64,000 bases of DNA from Paracoccus sigandri (GCF_003709565.1 NZ_QNRC01000002.1:215238-279237); one strand, 5' to 3'; positions 1-9,571 are shown, numbered from the stretch's first letter. The notes: generated by a model from the letters alone, not told the origin. Numbers and translations are program-made.

Positions 1-101
1 TGGCCCGGCGCGGCGTCCTGCGCCAGGGCCATGCCGCCCGCCGCCATGCAGATCATGGCCGCCGCCAGCCCCGCCCGGATCGTCTCTGTCATCGCCGACA
101 T
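1..101 (-). CDS. Exported protein, N-terminal part only (runs off left edge)
   Basis: Only the first ~33 residues are inside the window. The ATG at 101 has an AGGAGG ribosome binding site five bases upstream, which decides this start over the in-frame ATG at 92. The translation is a typical Sec signal peptide: a short Arg-containing N-region (MSAMTETIRAG), an Ala/Met-rich hydrophobic core and an Ala-Leu-Ala cleavage site before Gln-Asp. The mature protein lies outside the window, so no function can be given. Confidence 0.7.
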   Translation of the reverse strand, partial: MSAMTETIRAGLAAAMICMAAGGMALAQDAAPG

Positions 102-178
102 CTGGCCCTCCTGCGAAATCCATGGTCGGTCACGCAACGCGGCATGTCCCGTCAGGTTCCCGGAGCGGGGCCGGCGGG

Positions 179-355
179 TCAGTCGCTGGTGGGATCGCCG
201 GCGCGCAGGCTGATGATGATCGCCGACAGCACCAGGGCCAGGGCGCCGCAGAGGACATAGGCCAGCGAGGCGACGAACAGAGAGCCGCCGAGGCCGACGA
301 CCAGCGCCGCCCCCGCCATGCCGCAGAATATCGCCACCACCAGAAAAGCCGCCAT
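179..355 (-). CDS. Small two-helix membrane protein, unknown function
   Basis: A 58-residue protein made almost entirely of two hydrophobic segments (about residues 2-22 and 25-48), with a short polar tail ending GDPTSD. The start at 355 is preceded by an AAGGGA ribosome binding site. A longer in-frame reading from 475 exists but its extra 40 residues look like untranslated leader and cross a 7-bp inverted repeat and a TATACT box, so the short start is preferred. It is divergent from nothing and lies between the left-edge exported gene and the sugar-nucleotide operon, all on the same strand. I do not recognise a family. Confidence 0.6.
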   Translation of the reverse strand: MAAFLVVAIFCGMAGAALVVGLGGSLFVASLAYVLCGALALVLSAIIISLRAGDPTSD

Positions 356-438
356 GATCCCTTCCCCGGCGCGAATGGCGCATATCGGGCCATCCGCGGT
401 TACTTTCAGGCGAGCCTGCAGCCCGCCACTCGCGCCCA

Positions 439-476
439 AGTATAGCAATGCAAATCGTGACATGCACCCTGTCACG
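439..476 (-). promoter_or_regulatory. Putative promoter and operator of the small membrane protein gene
   Basis: On the minus strand a TATACT hexamer (444-439) sits about 80 bases before the ATG at 355. Just upstream is a perfect inverted repeat, CGTGACA-N7-TGTCACG (456-476), which would overlap the -35 region. The arrangement looks like a repressor or activator site on a promoter. No regulator is identified and the -35 hexamer is poor. Confidence 0.35.
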
Positions 477-625
477 TCGCATTGAACACGGTGATTCCTT
501 AATGACAGATTAACAGATCAATCCCGACGGCGTTTTTCAGACGATTTTCATCATTTTCCGCGGCCCGCCGGCGGTCTTCGGCCAGGACCGGGCCGCCCGC
601 GGCGAATCACCCCATCAGGGGCGCG

Positions 626-1549
626 TCAGGCCAGCGCCCCGCGCGCCGCCGCCACCGCGCGTTCAAGGTCGGGCAGGATCGAGGCGGGCGGATGATAGCC
701 GAGCGCCTCGGCGCGGGCGGAAGAGATCAGCTTGGCCCGCATCCCCTCGGGCCGGGACGGAACGTGCCGGAAGCGGCCGTTCCAGCCGATGATCCCGGCA
801 ATCATCCGGTAATAGTCGTTGACCGAATGGTCGCGCCCGGCGCCGATGTTCAGCAGCGGCGGCAGCGGGTCCAGGCTGGGCAGGCGGGCCAGGATGAAGC
901 GGGCCAGGTGGTCGGCGGCCAGGAATTCGCGCCGCGCCGTGCCGCTGCCCCAGATCGTGACCTCGGGCAGGGCCTGCTGCTGGGCCCGCAGCAGCTTGGT
1001 GATGGCGGCGGCGACCAGATGCGCCGAGTCGCTGCCGAAATGATCCTCGGGGCCGAACAGGTTGCAGGGGATCAGCGTCCGCCATGCCCGGCCATATTGG
1101 CGCGCGACATCTTCGCAGAGCCGCGCGGCGGTGATCTTCGCCAGCGCATAGCCCTCGTTCGTGGGCTCCAGCGGCGCGGCCAGGATGTCCTCCTCGACCA
1201 GCGGCTGGCGATGGTCGCGCGGATACATGCAGGACGAGCCCAGATTGACCAGCCGCCCCACCCCCGCCTGGTGGGCGCCCATCAGCACCGCGTCGTTCAG
1301 GCGCAGGTTGTCGGCCAGAAACCCCACCGGATCGTTGATATTGGCCTGGATGCCGCCCACGCGGGCCGCGGCATGGATCACCGCGTCAATGCGGTGATCC
1401 GCGATCCAGCGCGCCACCTCGGCGCGATCCTCAAGCGGCAGGTCGCGGCGCGAAGGGGCCAGCAGCGTCAGGTCCGGCGCGACCTGGGGCTGGAGCCGGC
1501 GGATCGCCCGCCCGACCATCCCCGATCCGCCGGTCAGCAGGACCCGCAT
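626..1549 (-). CDS. GDP-L-colitose synthase / GDP-L-fucose synthase family (ColC or Fcl)
   Basis: An NAD(P)-dependent short-chain dehydrogenase/reductase of 307 residues. The N-terminus carries the GxxGxxG nucleotide motif (LLTGGSGMVG). The family's catalytic residues are visible: Ser-Cys in LGSSCMYP, the Tyr-x3-Lys pair in GYALAKITA, and a His in SDSAHLVAAA. Fcl-type enzymes epimerise and reduce GDP-4-keto-6-deoxymannose to GDP-L-fucose; ColC does the same chemistry on the 3,6-dideoxy substrate to give GDP-L-colitose. It is the last gene of a four-gene operon whose first gene is a ColD-like 3-dehydratase, so ColC is the better guess. Its ATG shares one base with the manC stop codon (TGATG). 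Sequence alone does not separate ColC from Fcl. Confidence 0.85.
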   Translation of the reverse strand: MRVLLTGGSGMVGRAIRRLQPQVAPDLTLLAPSRRDLPLEDRAEVARWIADHRIDAVIHAAARVGGIQANINDPVGFLADNLRLNDAVLMGAHQAGVGRLVNLGSSCMYPRDHRQPLVEEDILAAPLEPTNEGYALAKITAARLCEDVARQYGRAWRTLIPCNLFGPEDHFGSDSAHLVAAAITKLLRAQQQALPEVTIWGSGTARREFLAADHLARFILARLPSLDPLPPLLNIGAGRDHSVNDYYRMIAGIIGWNGRFRHVPSRPEGMRAKLISSARAEALGYHPPASILPDLERAVAAARGALA

Positions 1550-2982
1550 CAGCCGCTGCGGTCGCGGGCATAGACATCCTCGTAGCGGATGATGTCATCC
1601 TCGCCCAGGTAAGAGCCGGTCTGCACCTCGATCAGCACCATCGGCACCTTGCCGGGGTTTTCCATCCGATGCACCGCGCCCAGGGGGACATAGATCGACT
1701 GGTTTTCCGTGACCAGCGTCACCGCGTCATCGACCGTCACCCGCGCCGTGCCCGACACGACGATCCAGTGTTCCGAGCGATGCACATGGCTTTGCAGCGA
1801 CAGCGCCGCGCCGGGCTTGACGACGATGCGCTTGACCTGGAAGCGGTCGGCCAGGGCCAGCGTCTCGAACCAGCCCCAGGGGCGATGGTCGCGGGGGAAG
1901 CTTTCGGCCTGCTTGCGGCCCTTCTTCTTCAGCGCGGTGACGGCCTGGCGCACCTCTTGCGCCTTGTCCATGCCGGCGACCAGCACCGCGTCGCTGGTGG
2001 CCACCACCATCATGTCCTTCAGCCCGATGCCCACGACCTGCAGATCCTCGCTGTCCGAGCGCAGCAGCACGTTCTCGCAGCCGATCGCGGTCGAACGGTC
2101 GTCGGCGACGACGCCATCGGCATGGCCGCCGCCCGACAGTTCCTCGCGCCAGACCGCGTCCCAGCCGCCCAGGTCGGACCAGTGGTCGGAAAAGCGCACC
2201 ACGGCCAGGTTGCCGGCCTTCTCCATCACCGCATAGTCGATGGACTGGTCGGCCAGCCCCTCCCACGGGGCGCGGGCCAGGCGCAGGAAGCCCAGGTCGG
2301 TATGGGCACCGTCGATGGCGGTCTGCACCGGCTCCAGGTAATCCGGGGCATGGGCGCGGAAGGCCTCGATCATGGTCCGGGCCGAGAACAGGAAGATCCC
2401 CGCATTCCACAGGAAATTCCCCTGCGCCAGCATCTGTGCGGCGGCCTCCGTATCGGGCTTTTCGACGAAGCGGGCCAGGGGCTGCGGCCCCTCGCCCTCT
2501 CCGGCCAGTTCCAGATAGCCATAGCCGGTCTCGGGGCGGGTCGGGGTGATGCCGAAGGTCACGATGCGGCCCTGCCGGGCGGGACCGGTGCCGGCCTCGA
2601 CCGCGCGGGCGAAGGCGGCGGCGTCGGGGATCACATGGTCCGATGGCGCCACCAGCAGCAGCCGCTCGGGATCCTCGGCCGCAGCCATCAGCGCGGCAGC
2701 AAGGATCGCGGGGGCGGTGTTGCGGCCCAGGGGCTCGATCACGATGGCGGCGGGCGGAATGCCGATCTGGTCCAGCTGCTCGGCCACGATGAAGCGGAAA
2801 TCGGCATTGGTCATCACCACCGGCGCCGCGAAATCCGCGCCCGACAGCCGCCGGGCCGAGGCCTGGAACAGCGTCTGGTCGCCGATCAGCTGCGCGAACT
2901 GCTTGGGAAAGCTGCGGCGAGAGACGGGCCACAGCCGCGTGCCCGAACCGCCTGCCATCAGGACCGGGGTGATCTTGCTCAT
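1549..2982 (-). CDS. manC: Mannose-1-phosphate guanylyltransferase / mannose-6-phosphate isomerase
   Basis: A 477-residue bifunctional type II enzyme that supplies GDP-mannose from mannose-1-phosphate and GTP. The N-terminal nucleotidyltransferase domain begins [17 protein letters not shown] with the pyrophosphorylase signature and continues FPKQF. The C-terminal cupin (from about residue 370) has the phosphomannose isomerase pattern, RPWGWFETL to [19 protein letters not shown] with the metal-binding His/Glu residues. The ATG at 2982 overlaps the gmd stop (ATGA), typical translational coupling; the longer in-frame reading into gmd is not needed. The length is normal for the family. It feeds gmd directly in the same operon. 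Confidence 0.95.
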   Translation of the reverse strand: MSKITPVLMAGGSGTRLWPVSRRSFPKQFAQLIGDQTLFQASARRLSGADFAAPVVMTNADFRFIVAEQLDQIGIPPAAIVIEPLGRNTAPAILAAALMAAAEDPERLLLVAPSDHVIPDAAAFARAVEAGTGPARQGRIVTFGITPTRPETGYGYLELAGEGEGPQPLARFVEKPDTEAAAQMLAQGNFLWNAGIFLFSARTMIEAFRAHAPDYLEPVQTAIDGAHTDLGFLRLARAPWEGLADQSIDYAVMEKAGNLAVVRFSDHWSDLGGWDAVWREELSGGGHADGVVADDRSTAIGCENVLLRSDSEDLQVVGIGLKDMMVVATSDAVLVAGMDKAQEVRQAVTALKKKGRKQAESFPRDHRPWGWFETLALADRFQVKRIVVKPGAALSLQSHVHRSEHWIVVSGTARVTVDDAVTLVTENQSIYVPLGAVHRMENPGKVPMVLIEVQTGSYLGEDDIIRYEDVYARDRSG

Positions 2983-4049
2983 TCGACGACTCCATAGGTT
3001 CGGCGGGCCAGCCGTTCGGTTTCCAGCAGGCGGCAATCCTGGTCGACCATCTCGGCCACCAGGTCAGAAAAGCCGGTTTCGTGCCGCCAGCCAAGCAGTT
3101 TGCGCGCCTTGGCGGCATCGCCCTGCAGCACGTCCACCTCGGCCGGGCGGAAATAGACCGGGTCGATCTGGATCAGGCAGCGGCCTGAGGCGGCGTCATG
3201 GCCGGTTTCCTCGACCCCCGCGCCGCGCCATTCCAGGGTGATGCCGATCCGGGCGAAGGCCAGTTCGCAGAACTCGCGGACGCTGTGCGAGACGCCGGTG
3301 GCCAGCACGAAATCGTCGGGCGCGTCATGTTGCAGGATCTGCCACATCCCCAGCGCATAGTCGCGCGCATGGCCCCAGTCGCGCAGCGCATCCAGGTTGC
3401 CCAGATACAGCCGCTCCTGCAGCCCCATGCGGATCGCGGCCACGGCGCGGCTGATCTTGCGGGTCACGAAGGTCTCGCCCCGGATCGGGCTTTCGTGATT
3501 GAACAGGATCCCGTTCGAGGCGAACATCCCGTAGGCCTCGCGATAGTTCACCGTGATCCAGTAGGCATAGAGCTTGGCCGCCCCGTAGGGTGATCGCGGA
3601 TGGAAGGGCGTCGCCTCGTTCTGCGGAACCTCTGCCGCCTTGCCGTAAAGCTCGGATGTCGAGGCCTGGTAGAAGCGCGTGCCGTCCAGCTTCAACAGCC
3701 GCATCGCCTCCAGCAGGCGCAAGGGGCCGATGGCGTCGGCATTGGCGGTATATTCCGGCATCTCGAAACTGACGCGGACATGGGACTGGGCGGCCAGGTT
3801 GTAGATCTCGTCCGGGCGGATCTCGGCCAGGGTGCGGATCAGCGCGCTGCCGTCGGTCATGTCGCCGTAATGCAGATGGAAGCGGCCGGTGCCATGCGGG
3901 TCGATCGACAAATGGTCGATCCGGCCGGTATTGAAGCTGGAGGAGCGGCGCTTGATGCCGTGGACCTCATAGCCTTTTTCCAGCAGCAGTTCCGCCAGAT
4001 AGGCCCCGTCCTGCCCCGTCACCCCGGTGATCAGCGCGCGTTTCGCCAT
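2979..4049 (-). CDS. gmd: GDP-mannose 4,6-dehydratase
   Basis: A 356-residue extended short-chain dehydrogenase that converts GDP-D-mannose to GDP-4-keto-6-deoxy-D-mannose. It begins [25 protein letters not shown] with the NADP-binding motif, followed by the family-specific [15 protein letters not shown] segment. The catalytic Tyr-x3-Lys lies in [14 protein letters not shown], and [16 protein letters not shown] is the GMD substrate-binding signature. It sits three bases after the upstream 3-dehydratase gene and overlaps manC by four bases. Its product is the shared branch-point substrate for both fucose and colitose. Confidence 0.95.
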   Translation of the reverse strand: MAKRALITGVTGQDGAYLAELLLEKGYEVHGIKRRSSSFNTGRIDHLSIDPHGTGRFHLHYGDMTDGSALIRTLAEIRPDEIYNLAAQSHVRVSFEMPEYTANADAIGPLRLLEAMRLLKLDGTRFYQASTSELYGKAAEVPQNEATPFHPRSPYGAAKLYAYWITVNYREAYGMFASNGILFNHESPIRGETFVTRKISRAVAAIRMGLQERLYLGNLDALRDWGHARDYALGMWQILQHDAPDDFVLATGVSHSVREFCELAFARIGITLEWRGAGVEETGHDAASGRCLIQIDPVYFRPAEVDVLQGDAAKARKLLGWRHETGFSDLVAEMVDQDCRLLETERLARRTYGVVE

Positions 4050-4052
4050 CGC

Positions 4053-5231
4053 TCAGGCCCCTTTCGCCACATCTTCGACCACCTGCCGCAACCGCTCGAT
4101 CTGCGGGCGGATGGGATAGTGGTGATTGCCGGTGAACAGCCCGTCGCGGTCGATCCGTTCGGCGGCGGGCAGGGCCGAGGCCACCGAATGGTCCAGCTTG
4201 GCGATCACCGGGTTGTTGAGGAAATTCCCCGCCACGACGGGCCGGGCCTCGATCTCGGCCAGGGTCAGGGCGCGGACCAGTTGGGCGCGACGCCCCGCCA
4301 GCCGCCCCTTCAGGATCATCGCGAAGCCGAACCAAGAGGATTCGCCGGTCTCATGCTGGATGTCCAGATCCTGCATGTCGCTGAAAAGGCTTCGGAAGAT
4401 CGCGGCATTGGCGCGCCGCTGCGCGACGAAGCCGGGCAGTTTCGCAAGCTGCTCGGTCCCCAGCGCGCCCTCCATCTCCAGCGGGCGCAGGTTGTAGCCG
4501 GGCAGCACGAAGCGGAACTGGCGCTGGAACGGGTCGGGATCGATGGGCAGGTGGCTGTCAGGGGCCAGCCCGCGCGTCCAGCCATGGGCGCGCAGCGACA
4601 GCAGGTTGTCATGAAGCTTGCGGTCATCGGTGACGACCATGCCGCCTTCCATCGTGCAGATATGATGCGAGAAGAAGCTGGAGAAGGTCCCCAGCGCCCC
4701 GAAGGACCCCGCCATGCGCCCATCCAGCCGCGCGCCCATGGATTCGCAATTGTCCTCGATCAGGACCAGCCCGGCCGCGTCGGCGATGGCGCGAAGCCGG
4801 GTCAGCGCGGCGGGATTGCCCAGCAGGTTCACCGCCAGGATGGCGCGCGTGCGCGGGGTGATCGCGGCCTGGACCAGGTCGGGATCGATGTTCAGCGTGG
4901 CCGGATCGACATCGACGAAGCGCAGGCGCAGCCCGGTCTGCGTCACCGGGAAATAGGTGGTGGACCAGCTGACGGCGGGCACGATCACCTCGTCCCCCTG
5001 CCGCCAGCCCCAGTCGGGATGCCAGAAGGCCGCCGCCAGCGCCAGAAGGTTCGCGGCCGAGCCCGACGAGGCCATGACCGCGTATCGGCTGCCGCAATGG
5101 GCGGCGAAGGCTTCCTCGAACCGGGCGACCTCGGGGCCCATCGTGTGCCGCCCCGAGGCGATCACGCGGGCCAGCGCATCCTGTTCGGCTTGGTCCCAGG
5201 TCGTGCTGGCCAGAGGATAGAACACGCGCAC
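4053..5231 (-). CDS. colD: ColD-like GDP-4-keto-6-deoxy-D-mannose 3-dehydratase
   Basis: A 392-residue member of the DegT/DnrJ/EryC1/StrS PLP fold. The decisive feature is the cofactor site: the usual Lys-Asn/His before the TxxEGG segment reads His189-His190 (FFSHHICTMEGGM). Replacement of the Schiff-base lysine by histidine is the hallmark of the sugar 3-dehydratases ColD and E1/RfbH rather than aminotransferases. With gmd and manC next to it, the GDP-sugar enzyme ColD is the natural reading; it removes the C3 hydroxyl using PLP and glutamate. Translation starts at GTG 5231 with GGAGCGG just upstream; GTG 5225 is an alternative with better spacing. It is the first gene of the operon. No glycosyltransferase is nearby. 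Confidence 0.85.
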   Translation of the reverse strand: MRVFYPLASTTWDQAEQDALARVIASGRHTMGPEVARFEEAFAAHCGSRYAVMASSGSAANLLALAAAFWHPDWGWRQGDEVIVPAVSWSTTYFPVTQTGLRLRFVDVDPATLNIDPDLVQAAITPRTRAILAVNLLGNPAALTRLRAIADAAGLVLIEDNCESMGARLDGRMAGSFGALGTFSSFFSHHICTMEGGMVVTDDRKLHDNLLSLRAHGWTRGLAPDSHLPIDPDPFQRQFRFVLPGYNLRPLEMEGALGTEQLAKLPGFVAQRRANAAIFRSLFSDMQDLDIQHETGESSWFGFAMILKGRLAGRRAQLVRALTLAEIEARPVVAGNFLNNPVIAKLDHSVASALPAAERIDRDGLFTGNHHYPIRPQIERLRQVVEDVAKGA

Positions 5232-5414
5232 CCGCTCCGCTTGGATCTTCGCCGCAAGGGATAGCCCATGCGATCTGCCGGGCCAAGCCGAAGCTCCGTC
5301 AATTTGTAGCGGAGCGGCAAACGGGCCATGGCAGCCGCGCGAGGTGGAGCAGCGCCCCGCCGGCGGGATCGTCCTGTCGCGGGCGGCGGCGCGGCGGCGC
5401 GATCGGGGGGCTAC

Positions 5415-7214
5415 TCAGCCATCCATCTTCAAGGCCTGGATGAAGGCGGTCTGCGGGATCTCGACCTTGCCGAACTGGCGCATCTTCTTCTTGCCGGCCT
5501 TCTGCTTCTCCAGCAGCTTCTTCTTGCGCGTCGCGTCGCCGCCATAGCATTTCGCCGTCACGTCCTTGCGCATCGCCGACAGCGTCTCGCGCGCGATGAC
5601 GCGGGCGCCGATGGCCGCCTGGATCGGGATCTTGAACATGTGGCGCGGGATCAACTCTTTCAGCTTCTCCACCATCACCCGGCCGCGCGCCTCGGCGCGG
5701 TCGCGATGGACCATGATCGACAGCGCGTCCACCGGTTCGTCATTCACCAGGATCGACATCTTGACCAGGAAATCCTCGCGATATTCGCTGATCTGGTAGT
5801 CGAAGCTGGCATAGCCCTTGGTCACCGATTTCAGCCGGTCGTAGAAATCGAAGACCACCTCGGCCAGCGGCAGGTCGTAGACGACCATCGCGCGCGAGCC
5901 GGCATAGGTCAGGTCCAGCTGGATGCCGCGGCGGTCCTGGCACAGTTTCAGCACGTCGCCCAGATAGTCGTCGGGCACCATGATCGTGGCCTTGATGCGC
6001 GGCTCCTCGATATGGTCGACATGGGTCAGGTCGGGCATGTCGGCGGGATTGTGCAGGTCGCGGACCTCGCCGTCGCGCATGTGCAGCTTGAAGACCACCG
6101 AGGGCGCGGTGGTGATCAGGTCGAGGTCGTATTCGCGTTCCAGCCGGTCGCGGATCACCTCGAGATGCAGCAGGCCCAGGAAACCGCAGCGGAAGCCGAA
6201 GCCGAGCGCGGCCGAGGTCTCCATCTCGTAGCTGAAGCTGGCATCGTTCAGGGCCAGCTTCTCGATCGCGTCGCGCAGCGCCTCGAAATCATTGGCATCG
6301 ACCGGGAAGAGGCCGCAGAACACCACCGGCTGGGCGGGCTTGAAGCCCGGCAGAGCGGCGGCGGCGGGCTTCTTCTCATGGGTGATCGTGTCGCCGACGC
6401 GGGTGTCGCGGACCTGCTTGATCGAGGCGGTGAAGACGCCGATCTCGCCCGGCCCCAGTTCGGCGATGTCCTTCATCGCCGGGGTCAGCACCGCCAGCTT
6501 GTCCAGCCGGTAGGTCGCGCCGGTCTGCATCATCTTGACCTGGTCGCCCTTGCGGATCACCCCGTCCATCACCCGGATCATCACCACGACGCCCAGATAG
6601 GCATCGTACCAGCTGTCCACCAGCATCGCCTTCAGCGGCGCGTCGCGATCGCCGGTCGGGGCCGGAAGGCGCGTGACGATGGCCTCCAGCACGTCGGGGA
6701 TGCCCAGGCCGGTCTTGGCGCTGATCGGGATGGCGTCCGAGGCGTCGATGCCGATCACGTCCTCGATCTGCGCCTTCACGCGGTCGGGCTCGGCCGCGGG
6801 CAGGTCGATCTTGTTCAGCACCGGCACGATGTCGTGGTCGGCATCGATGGCCTGATAGACATTGGCCAGGGTCTGCGCCTCGACCCCCTGGGTGGCGTCG
6901 ACGACCAGCAGGCTGCCCTCGACCGCGCGCATGCTTCGGCTGACCTCATAGGCGAAGTCCACATGGCCCGGCGTGTCGATCAGGTTCAGCACATAGGTCT
7001 GCCCGTCCTTCGCCGGATAGGAGATGCGGACGGTGTTGGCCTTGATGGTGATGCCGCGCTCGCGCTCGATATCCATGCTGTCCAGCAGCTGGGCCTTCAT
7101 GTCGCGTTCGGCGACGGTGCCCGTCAGCTGGATCAGCCGGTCGGCCAGGGTGGACTTGCCGTGGTCGATATGGGCCACGATGGAGAAATTGCGGATCAGG
7201 GACAGCTCGGTCAT
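5415..7214 (-). CDS. lepA: Elongation factor 4 (LepA), ribosomal back-translocation GTPase
   Basis: A 599-residue translational GTPase of normal length. The G1 motif is [10 protein letters not shown]3 DTPGH and G4 NKID, followed by the EF-G-like domains II, III and V and the LepA-specific C-terminal domain with basic tail ([32 protein letters not shown], shown here only as the typical segment order YGGD to KMRQFG). LepA binds ribosomes and remobilises stalled complexes, at the membrane or in the cytosol. The gene stands alone; 180 bases separate it from the colD start upstream-side gene and a hairpin repeat lies before it. Confidence 0.97.
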   Translation of the reverse strand: MTELSLIRNFSIVAHIDHGKSTLADRLIQLTGTVAERDMKAQLLDSMDIERERGITIKANTVRISYPAKDGQTYVLNLIDTPGHVDFAYEVSRSMRAVEGSLLVVDATQGVEAQTLANVYQAIDADHDIVPVLNKIDLPAAEPDRVKAQIEDVIGIDASDAIPISAKTGLGIPDVLEAIVTRLPAPTGDRDAPLKAMLVDSWYDAYLGVVVMIRVMDGVIRKGDQVKMMQTGATYRLDKLAVLTPAMKDIAELGPGEIGVFTASIKQVRDTRVGDTITHEKKPAAAALPGFKPAQPVVFCGLFPVDANDFEALRDAIEKLALNDASFSYEMETSAALGFGFRCGFLGLLHLEVIRDRLEREYDLDLITTAPSVVFKLHMRDGEVRDLHNPADMPDLTHVDHIEEPRIKATIMVPDDYLGDVLKLCQDRRGIQLDLTYAGSRAMVVYDLPLAEVVFDFYDRLKSVTKGYASFDYQISEYREDFLVKMSILVNDEPVDALSIMVHRDRAEARGRVMVEKLKELIPRHMFKIPIQAAIGARVIARETLSAMRKDVTAKCYGGDATRKKKLLEKQKAGKKKMRQFGKVEIPQTAFIQALKMDG

Positions 7215-7317
7215 GGGGCGGGCTATACAAGGGCGGAAGGGTTACGGAAAGGGGATTTTGCGAAGCCCCGTGGCGATGGTCGAGGTCGGGGTCAAGGTGA
7301 GGGGCCGGGCGCGCGCC

Positions 7318-7401
7318 GGGGGGCGCTGCCCCCCGAGCCTTTCCGGCCCCTCGACCGGGCCGGAAAGGCTTCCCCCCGGGATATTTGGGCCAAGATGAAA
7401 G
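7318..7401. repeat. Double-hairpin intergenic repeat with ATATTTGGGCC tail
   Basis: Two perfect stems, GGGGGGC-GCT-GCCCCCC (7318-7334) and a 14-bp stem AGCCTTTCCGGCCC with its complement (7336-7370), are followed by a conserved tail whose core reads ATATTTGGGCCAAGATGAAA. The element fills the gap between the end of the EamA gene and the start of lepA. Read on the minus strand it follows the EamA stop codon, so it can act as that gene's terminator. Copies or relatives occur near 33905, 38987 and 62450. Confidence 0.75.
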
Positions 7402-7407
7402 AGGGGG

Positions 7408-8283
7408 TCAGCGCGGCGGGCGGCGCAGCCGGGCCTCGCGCCACATGGTGTAGAGGCCGGCGACGGCGATCACCGCGGCCCCGGCCAGGGTCCAGAAGTC
7501 CGGCCGCTCGGCGAAGACGACGACGCCCAGGAACAGCGCGAAGACCAGCCGGGAATAGCGGAAGGGCGCGATGGCGCCGATTTCCCCGATGCGGGTGGCG
7601 ACGACCATGGCGATATAGCCCGCAAGGCCGAAACCCAGCGCGGCGGCCATCATCGCGGCCTGGGTCGGGCCGGGAACGGTGATGCTCTGGCGGTCGAAGA
7701 CCAGCAGCACCGCGCCGGCCAGCGACATGGCGCCGAAGGCCGAGGCGGTCAGCATGCCCGAGCCGATGGCGGGCGGCAGGCGGCGCGTGACCAGATCGCG
7801 CACCGCCAGGCACAGCACCGCGACCAGCGCCAGCACCGAGGCGGGCTGGAAGGCGTCGGTGCCCGGCCGCACGATCATCAGCACGCCGATGAAGCCGGCG
7901 ATGATCGACAGCCAGCGCCGCCAGCCCACCGGCTCGGCCAGAAACAGCGCCGCCCCCAGCGTCATCAGCAGGGGCAGCGCCTGCAGGATCGCCGAGGCGA
8001 TGGAGAGATCGCCCATCGACAGCGCGGTCAGGAAGCAGATCGCGCAGACCGCCTCCATCAGGTTGCGCAGCAGCACGCCGCGATGCAGCAGCTCGCGCGG
8101 GCGCAGCCCCTCGGGGCCGAGCGCCACCCAGGCGCCGAAGATGACCATGCCCAAGGCGCCGATCATCAGCAGGAGCTGGCCCACCGAGACATGCTGCGAC
8201 AGCAGTTTCAGCAGCGCGTCCTCGCAGGCGAAGCCGGCCATGGAGAGCGTCATCAGCGCCGCGGCGCGGGCGTTCTGGTTCAT
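7408..8283 (-). CDS. EamA/DMT-family transporter
   Basis: A 291-residue inner-membrane protein with about ten hydrophobic segments in two EamA repeats, the drug/metabolite transporter fold; a typical second-repeat start is ACEDALLKLL in the N half and FRYSRLVFALFLGVVVFAERP near the C-terminus. Members export amino acids, nucleotides or other metabolites, and the substrate cannot be told from sequence. The ATG overlaps the stop of the HAD gene by four bases (ATGA), so the two are cotranslated. A hairpin repeat follows the stop codon. Confidence 0.88.
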   Translation of the reverse strand: MNQNARAAALMTLSMAGFACEDALLKLLSQHVSVGQLLLMIGALGMVIFGAWVALGPEGLRPRELLHRGVLLRNLMEAVCAICFLTALSMGDLSIASAILQALPLLMTLGAALFLAEPVGWRRWLSIIAGFIGVLMIVRPGTDAFQPASVLALVAVLCLAVRDLVTRRLPPAIGSGMLTASAFGAMSLAGAVLLVFDRQSITVPGPTQAAMMAAALGFGLAGYIAMVVATRIGEIGAIAPFRYSRLVFALFLGVVVFAERPDFWTLAGAAVIAVAGLYTMWREARLRRPPR

Positions 8284-8975
8284 CGCGCGCGGTCCAGCCG
8301 CGCGATCAGCCCGGGCAGGTCCGCGATCGCATCCAGGCGGTGGAAGCCGTCATCCGCGGGGTCGTCGTCATGCTCGGCCTCCCAGGTCAGGTCATGGGGG
8401 ATCAGCGCCGCGCGGCCCCGCAGCGCCAGCACCGGCAGCACGTCGCTGCGCACCGAGTTCCCCGCCATCAGGAAGCGCTCGGCCGCGATCCCGTGGCGGG
8501 CCAGCACGCGGGCATAGCTGTCGGGGGTCTTGTCGGCCAGGATCTCGACCGCGTCGAAATGATCGGCCAGGCCCGAGGCCGCCAGCTTGCGTTCCTGGTC
8601 CATCAGGTCGCCCTTGGTGATCAGGATCAGCCGCCGGTCGGACAGCGCCCCAAGCACCTCGGGCACACCCTCGATCAGCTGCACGGGATGGGCCAGCATC
8701 TCTTGCCCCAGGTCCAGGATGCGGCGGATGGTGGCGGCCGACACGCGGCCGTCGGTCAGCTCGATCGCGGTCTGCACCATCGACAGCATGAAGCCCTTGA
8801 TGCCATAGCCGTAGCGGGCAAGGTTGCGCCGCTCGACCTCGTAGAGCCGGCGGGTGATGTCCGCGCGTTCGCCATGTTCGGCCAGAAGCTCGGCAAAGCC
8901 CGACTCGGTCAGGCGGAAGAAGGTCTCGTTCTCCCACAGGGTATCATCGGCATCCAGCCCGACCGCCTCGATCAT
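8280..8975 (-). CDS. HAD-family hydrolase
   Basis: A 231-residue cytoplasmic phosphatase-like protein. Motif I is LDADDTLW, with Asp8 as predicted nucleophile and Asp10 as acid/base; motif II is the LITKGD segment, and the distal motif has Lys/Asp residues around LMAGNSVRSDVLPVL. The cap is inserted after motif I and is helical, as in class I HAD proteins such as phosphoglycolate phosphatase or YjjG. Substrate unknown. It is the upstream gene of a two-gene operon with the EamA transporter. Confidence 0.88.
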   Translation of the reverse strand: MIEAVGLDADDTLWENETFFRLTESGFAELLAEHGERADITRRLYEVERRNLARYGYGIKGFMLSMVQTAIELTDGRVSAATIRRILDLGQEMLAHPVQLIEGVPEVLGALSDRRLILITKGDLMDQERKLAASGLADHFDAVEILADKTPDSYARVLARHGIAAERFLMAGNSVRSDVLPVLALRGRAALIPHDLTWEAEHDDDPADDGFHRLDAIADLPGLIARLDRAR

Positions 8976-9160
8976 CGGGTCCTCCCTCCATTCGCGCGGG
9001 CAAGCGAGATCATGCCGTCACGCCCTTGTCAAATCCCCGCGGATCCGCGGGGCGATTCGCGCGGGATCGCGCGCCGGCACCGGCGGCTGCCTTGCGCCCG
9101 CACCACAAGATGTTGATGCCGCGCGCCGTTTCGCCGCGAAGCCGTGACTCACCTTGCAGA

Positions 9161-9189
9161 TTGAGCAGAGTTAACGATTTTGCTATATC
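9161..9189 (+). promoter_or_regulatory. Putative sigma70-type promoter of the small secreted protein gene
   Basis: TTGAGC (9161-9166) and TATATC (9184-9189) are separated by exactly 17 bases within an A/T-rich island between two G/C-rich stretches. They lie about 75 bases before the ATG at 9265. The spacing and position fit a housekeeping promoter; it is unproven. Confidence 0.5.
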
Positions 9190-9264
9190 TTGTGGATAAA
9201 GAAGGGCAGCACAAGCCGGCGTCACCGGCCGCCCCAGGAACGAGGAACCGAGGAGACAGCCCCA

Positions 9265-9567
9265 ATGCTCAATCGCATCGTCATCGCGGCGACCGCCGTC
9301 ATGCTGACCGCACCGCTGGCCGTGGCCGGCCCCATCGACAGCGCCTGCGTCCGTTCGGATCGCGCGCGCGGCAACGCACCGCTCTGCGGCTGCATCCAGC
9401 AGGTCGCGAACCAGACCCTGTCGCGGTCGGACCAGCGCCGCGCCGCCGATTTCTTCCGCGACCCGCATCGCGCGCAAGAGGTGCGGACCTCGAAATCCGA
9501 TGCCGACAACGCCTTCTGGGCGCGCTACAAGCGCTTCGCCTCGGCGGCCGAGGCCTATTGCCGCTGA
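9265..9567 (+). CDS. Small conserved secreted protein
   Basis: A 100-residue protein with a clear signal peptide (MLNRIVIAATAVMLTAPLAVA) and a mature part of about 79 residues. The mature domain has the pattern IDSACVRSD, LCGCIQQVAN, DQRRAADFFRDPHRAQEVR and AFWARYKRFA, ending YCR, with four cysteines that may pair. I recall close relatives in Rhodobacteraceae, some labelled arginine transporter without evident basis. GAGGAG lies nine bases before the ATG; the longer reading from 9190 would place the promoter inside the gene. The sirtuin gene starts five bases after its stop. Function unknown. Confidence 0.82.
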   Translation: MLNRIVIAATAVMLTAPLAVAGPIDSACVRSDRARGNAPLCGCIQQVANQTLSRSDQRRAADFFRDPHRAQEVRTSKSDADNAFWARYKRFASAAEAYCR

Positions 9568-9571
9568 TCGC

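Noticed and set aside
1669..2997. Long rightward open frame over manC
   Set aside because: Antisense shadow of a gene with a clear enzyme family; its translation is His/Gln/Gly-rich and has no domain.
4053..5231. Aminotransferase (perosamine synthase) call for the DegT-family gene
   Set aside because: The PLP lysine is replaced by His189, which fits 3-dehydratases and not aminotransferases.
5328..7682. 784-codon rightward open frame opposite lepA
   Set aside because: High-GC antisense frame; lepA on the other strand is unmistakable and the translation is low-information.
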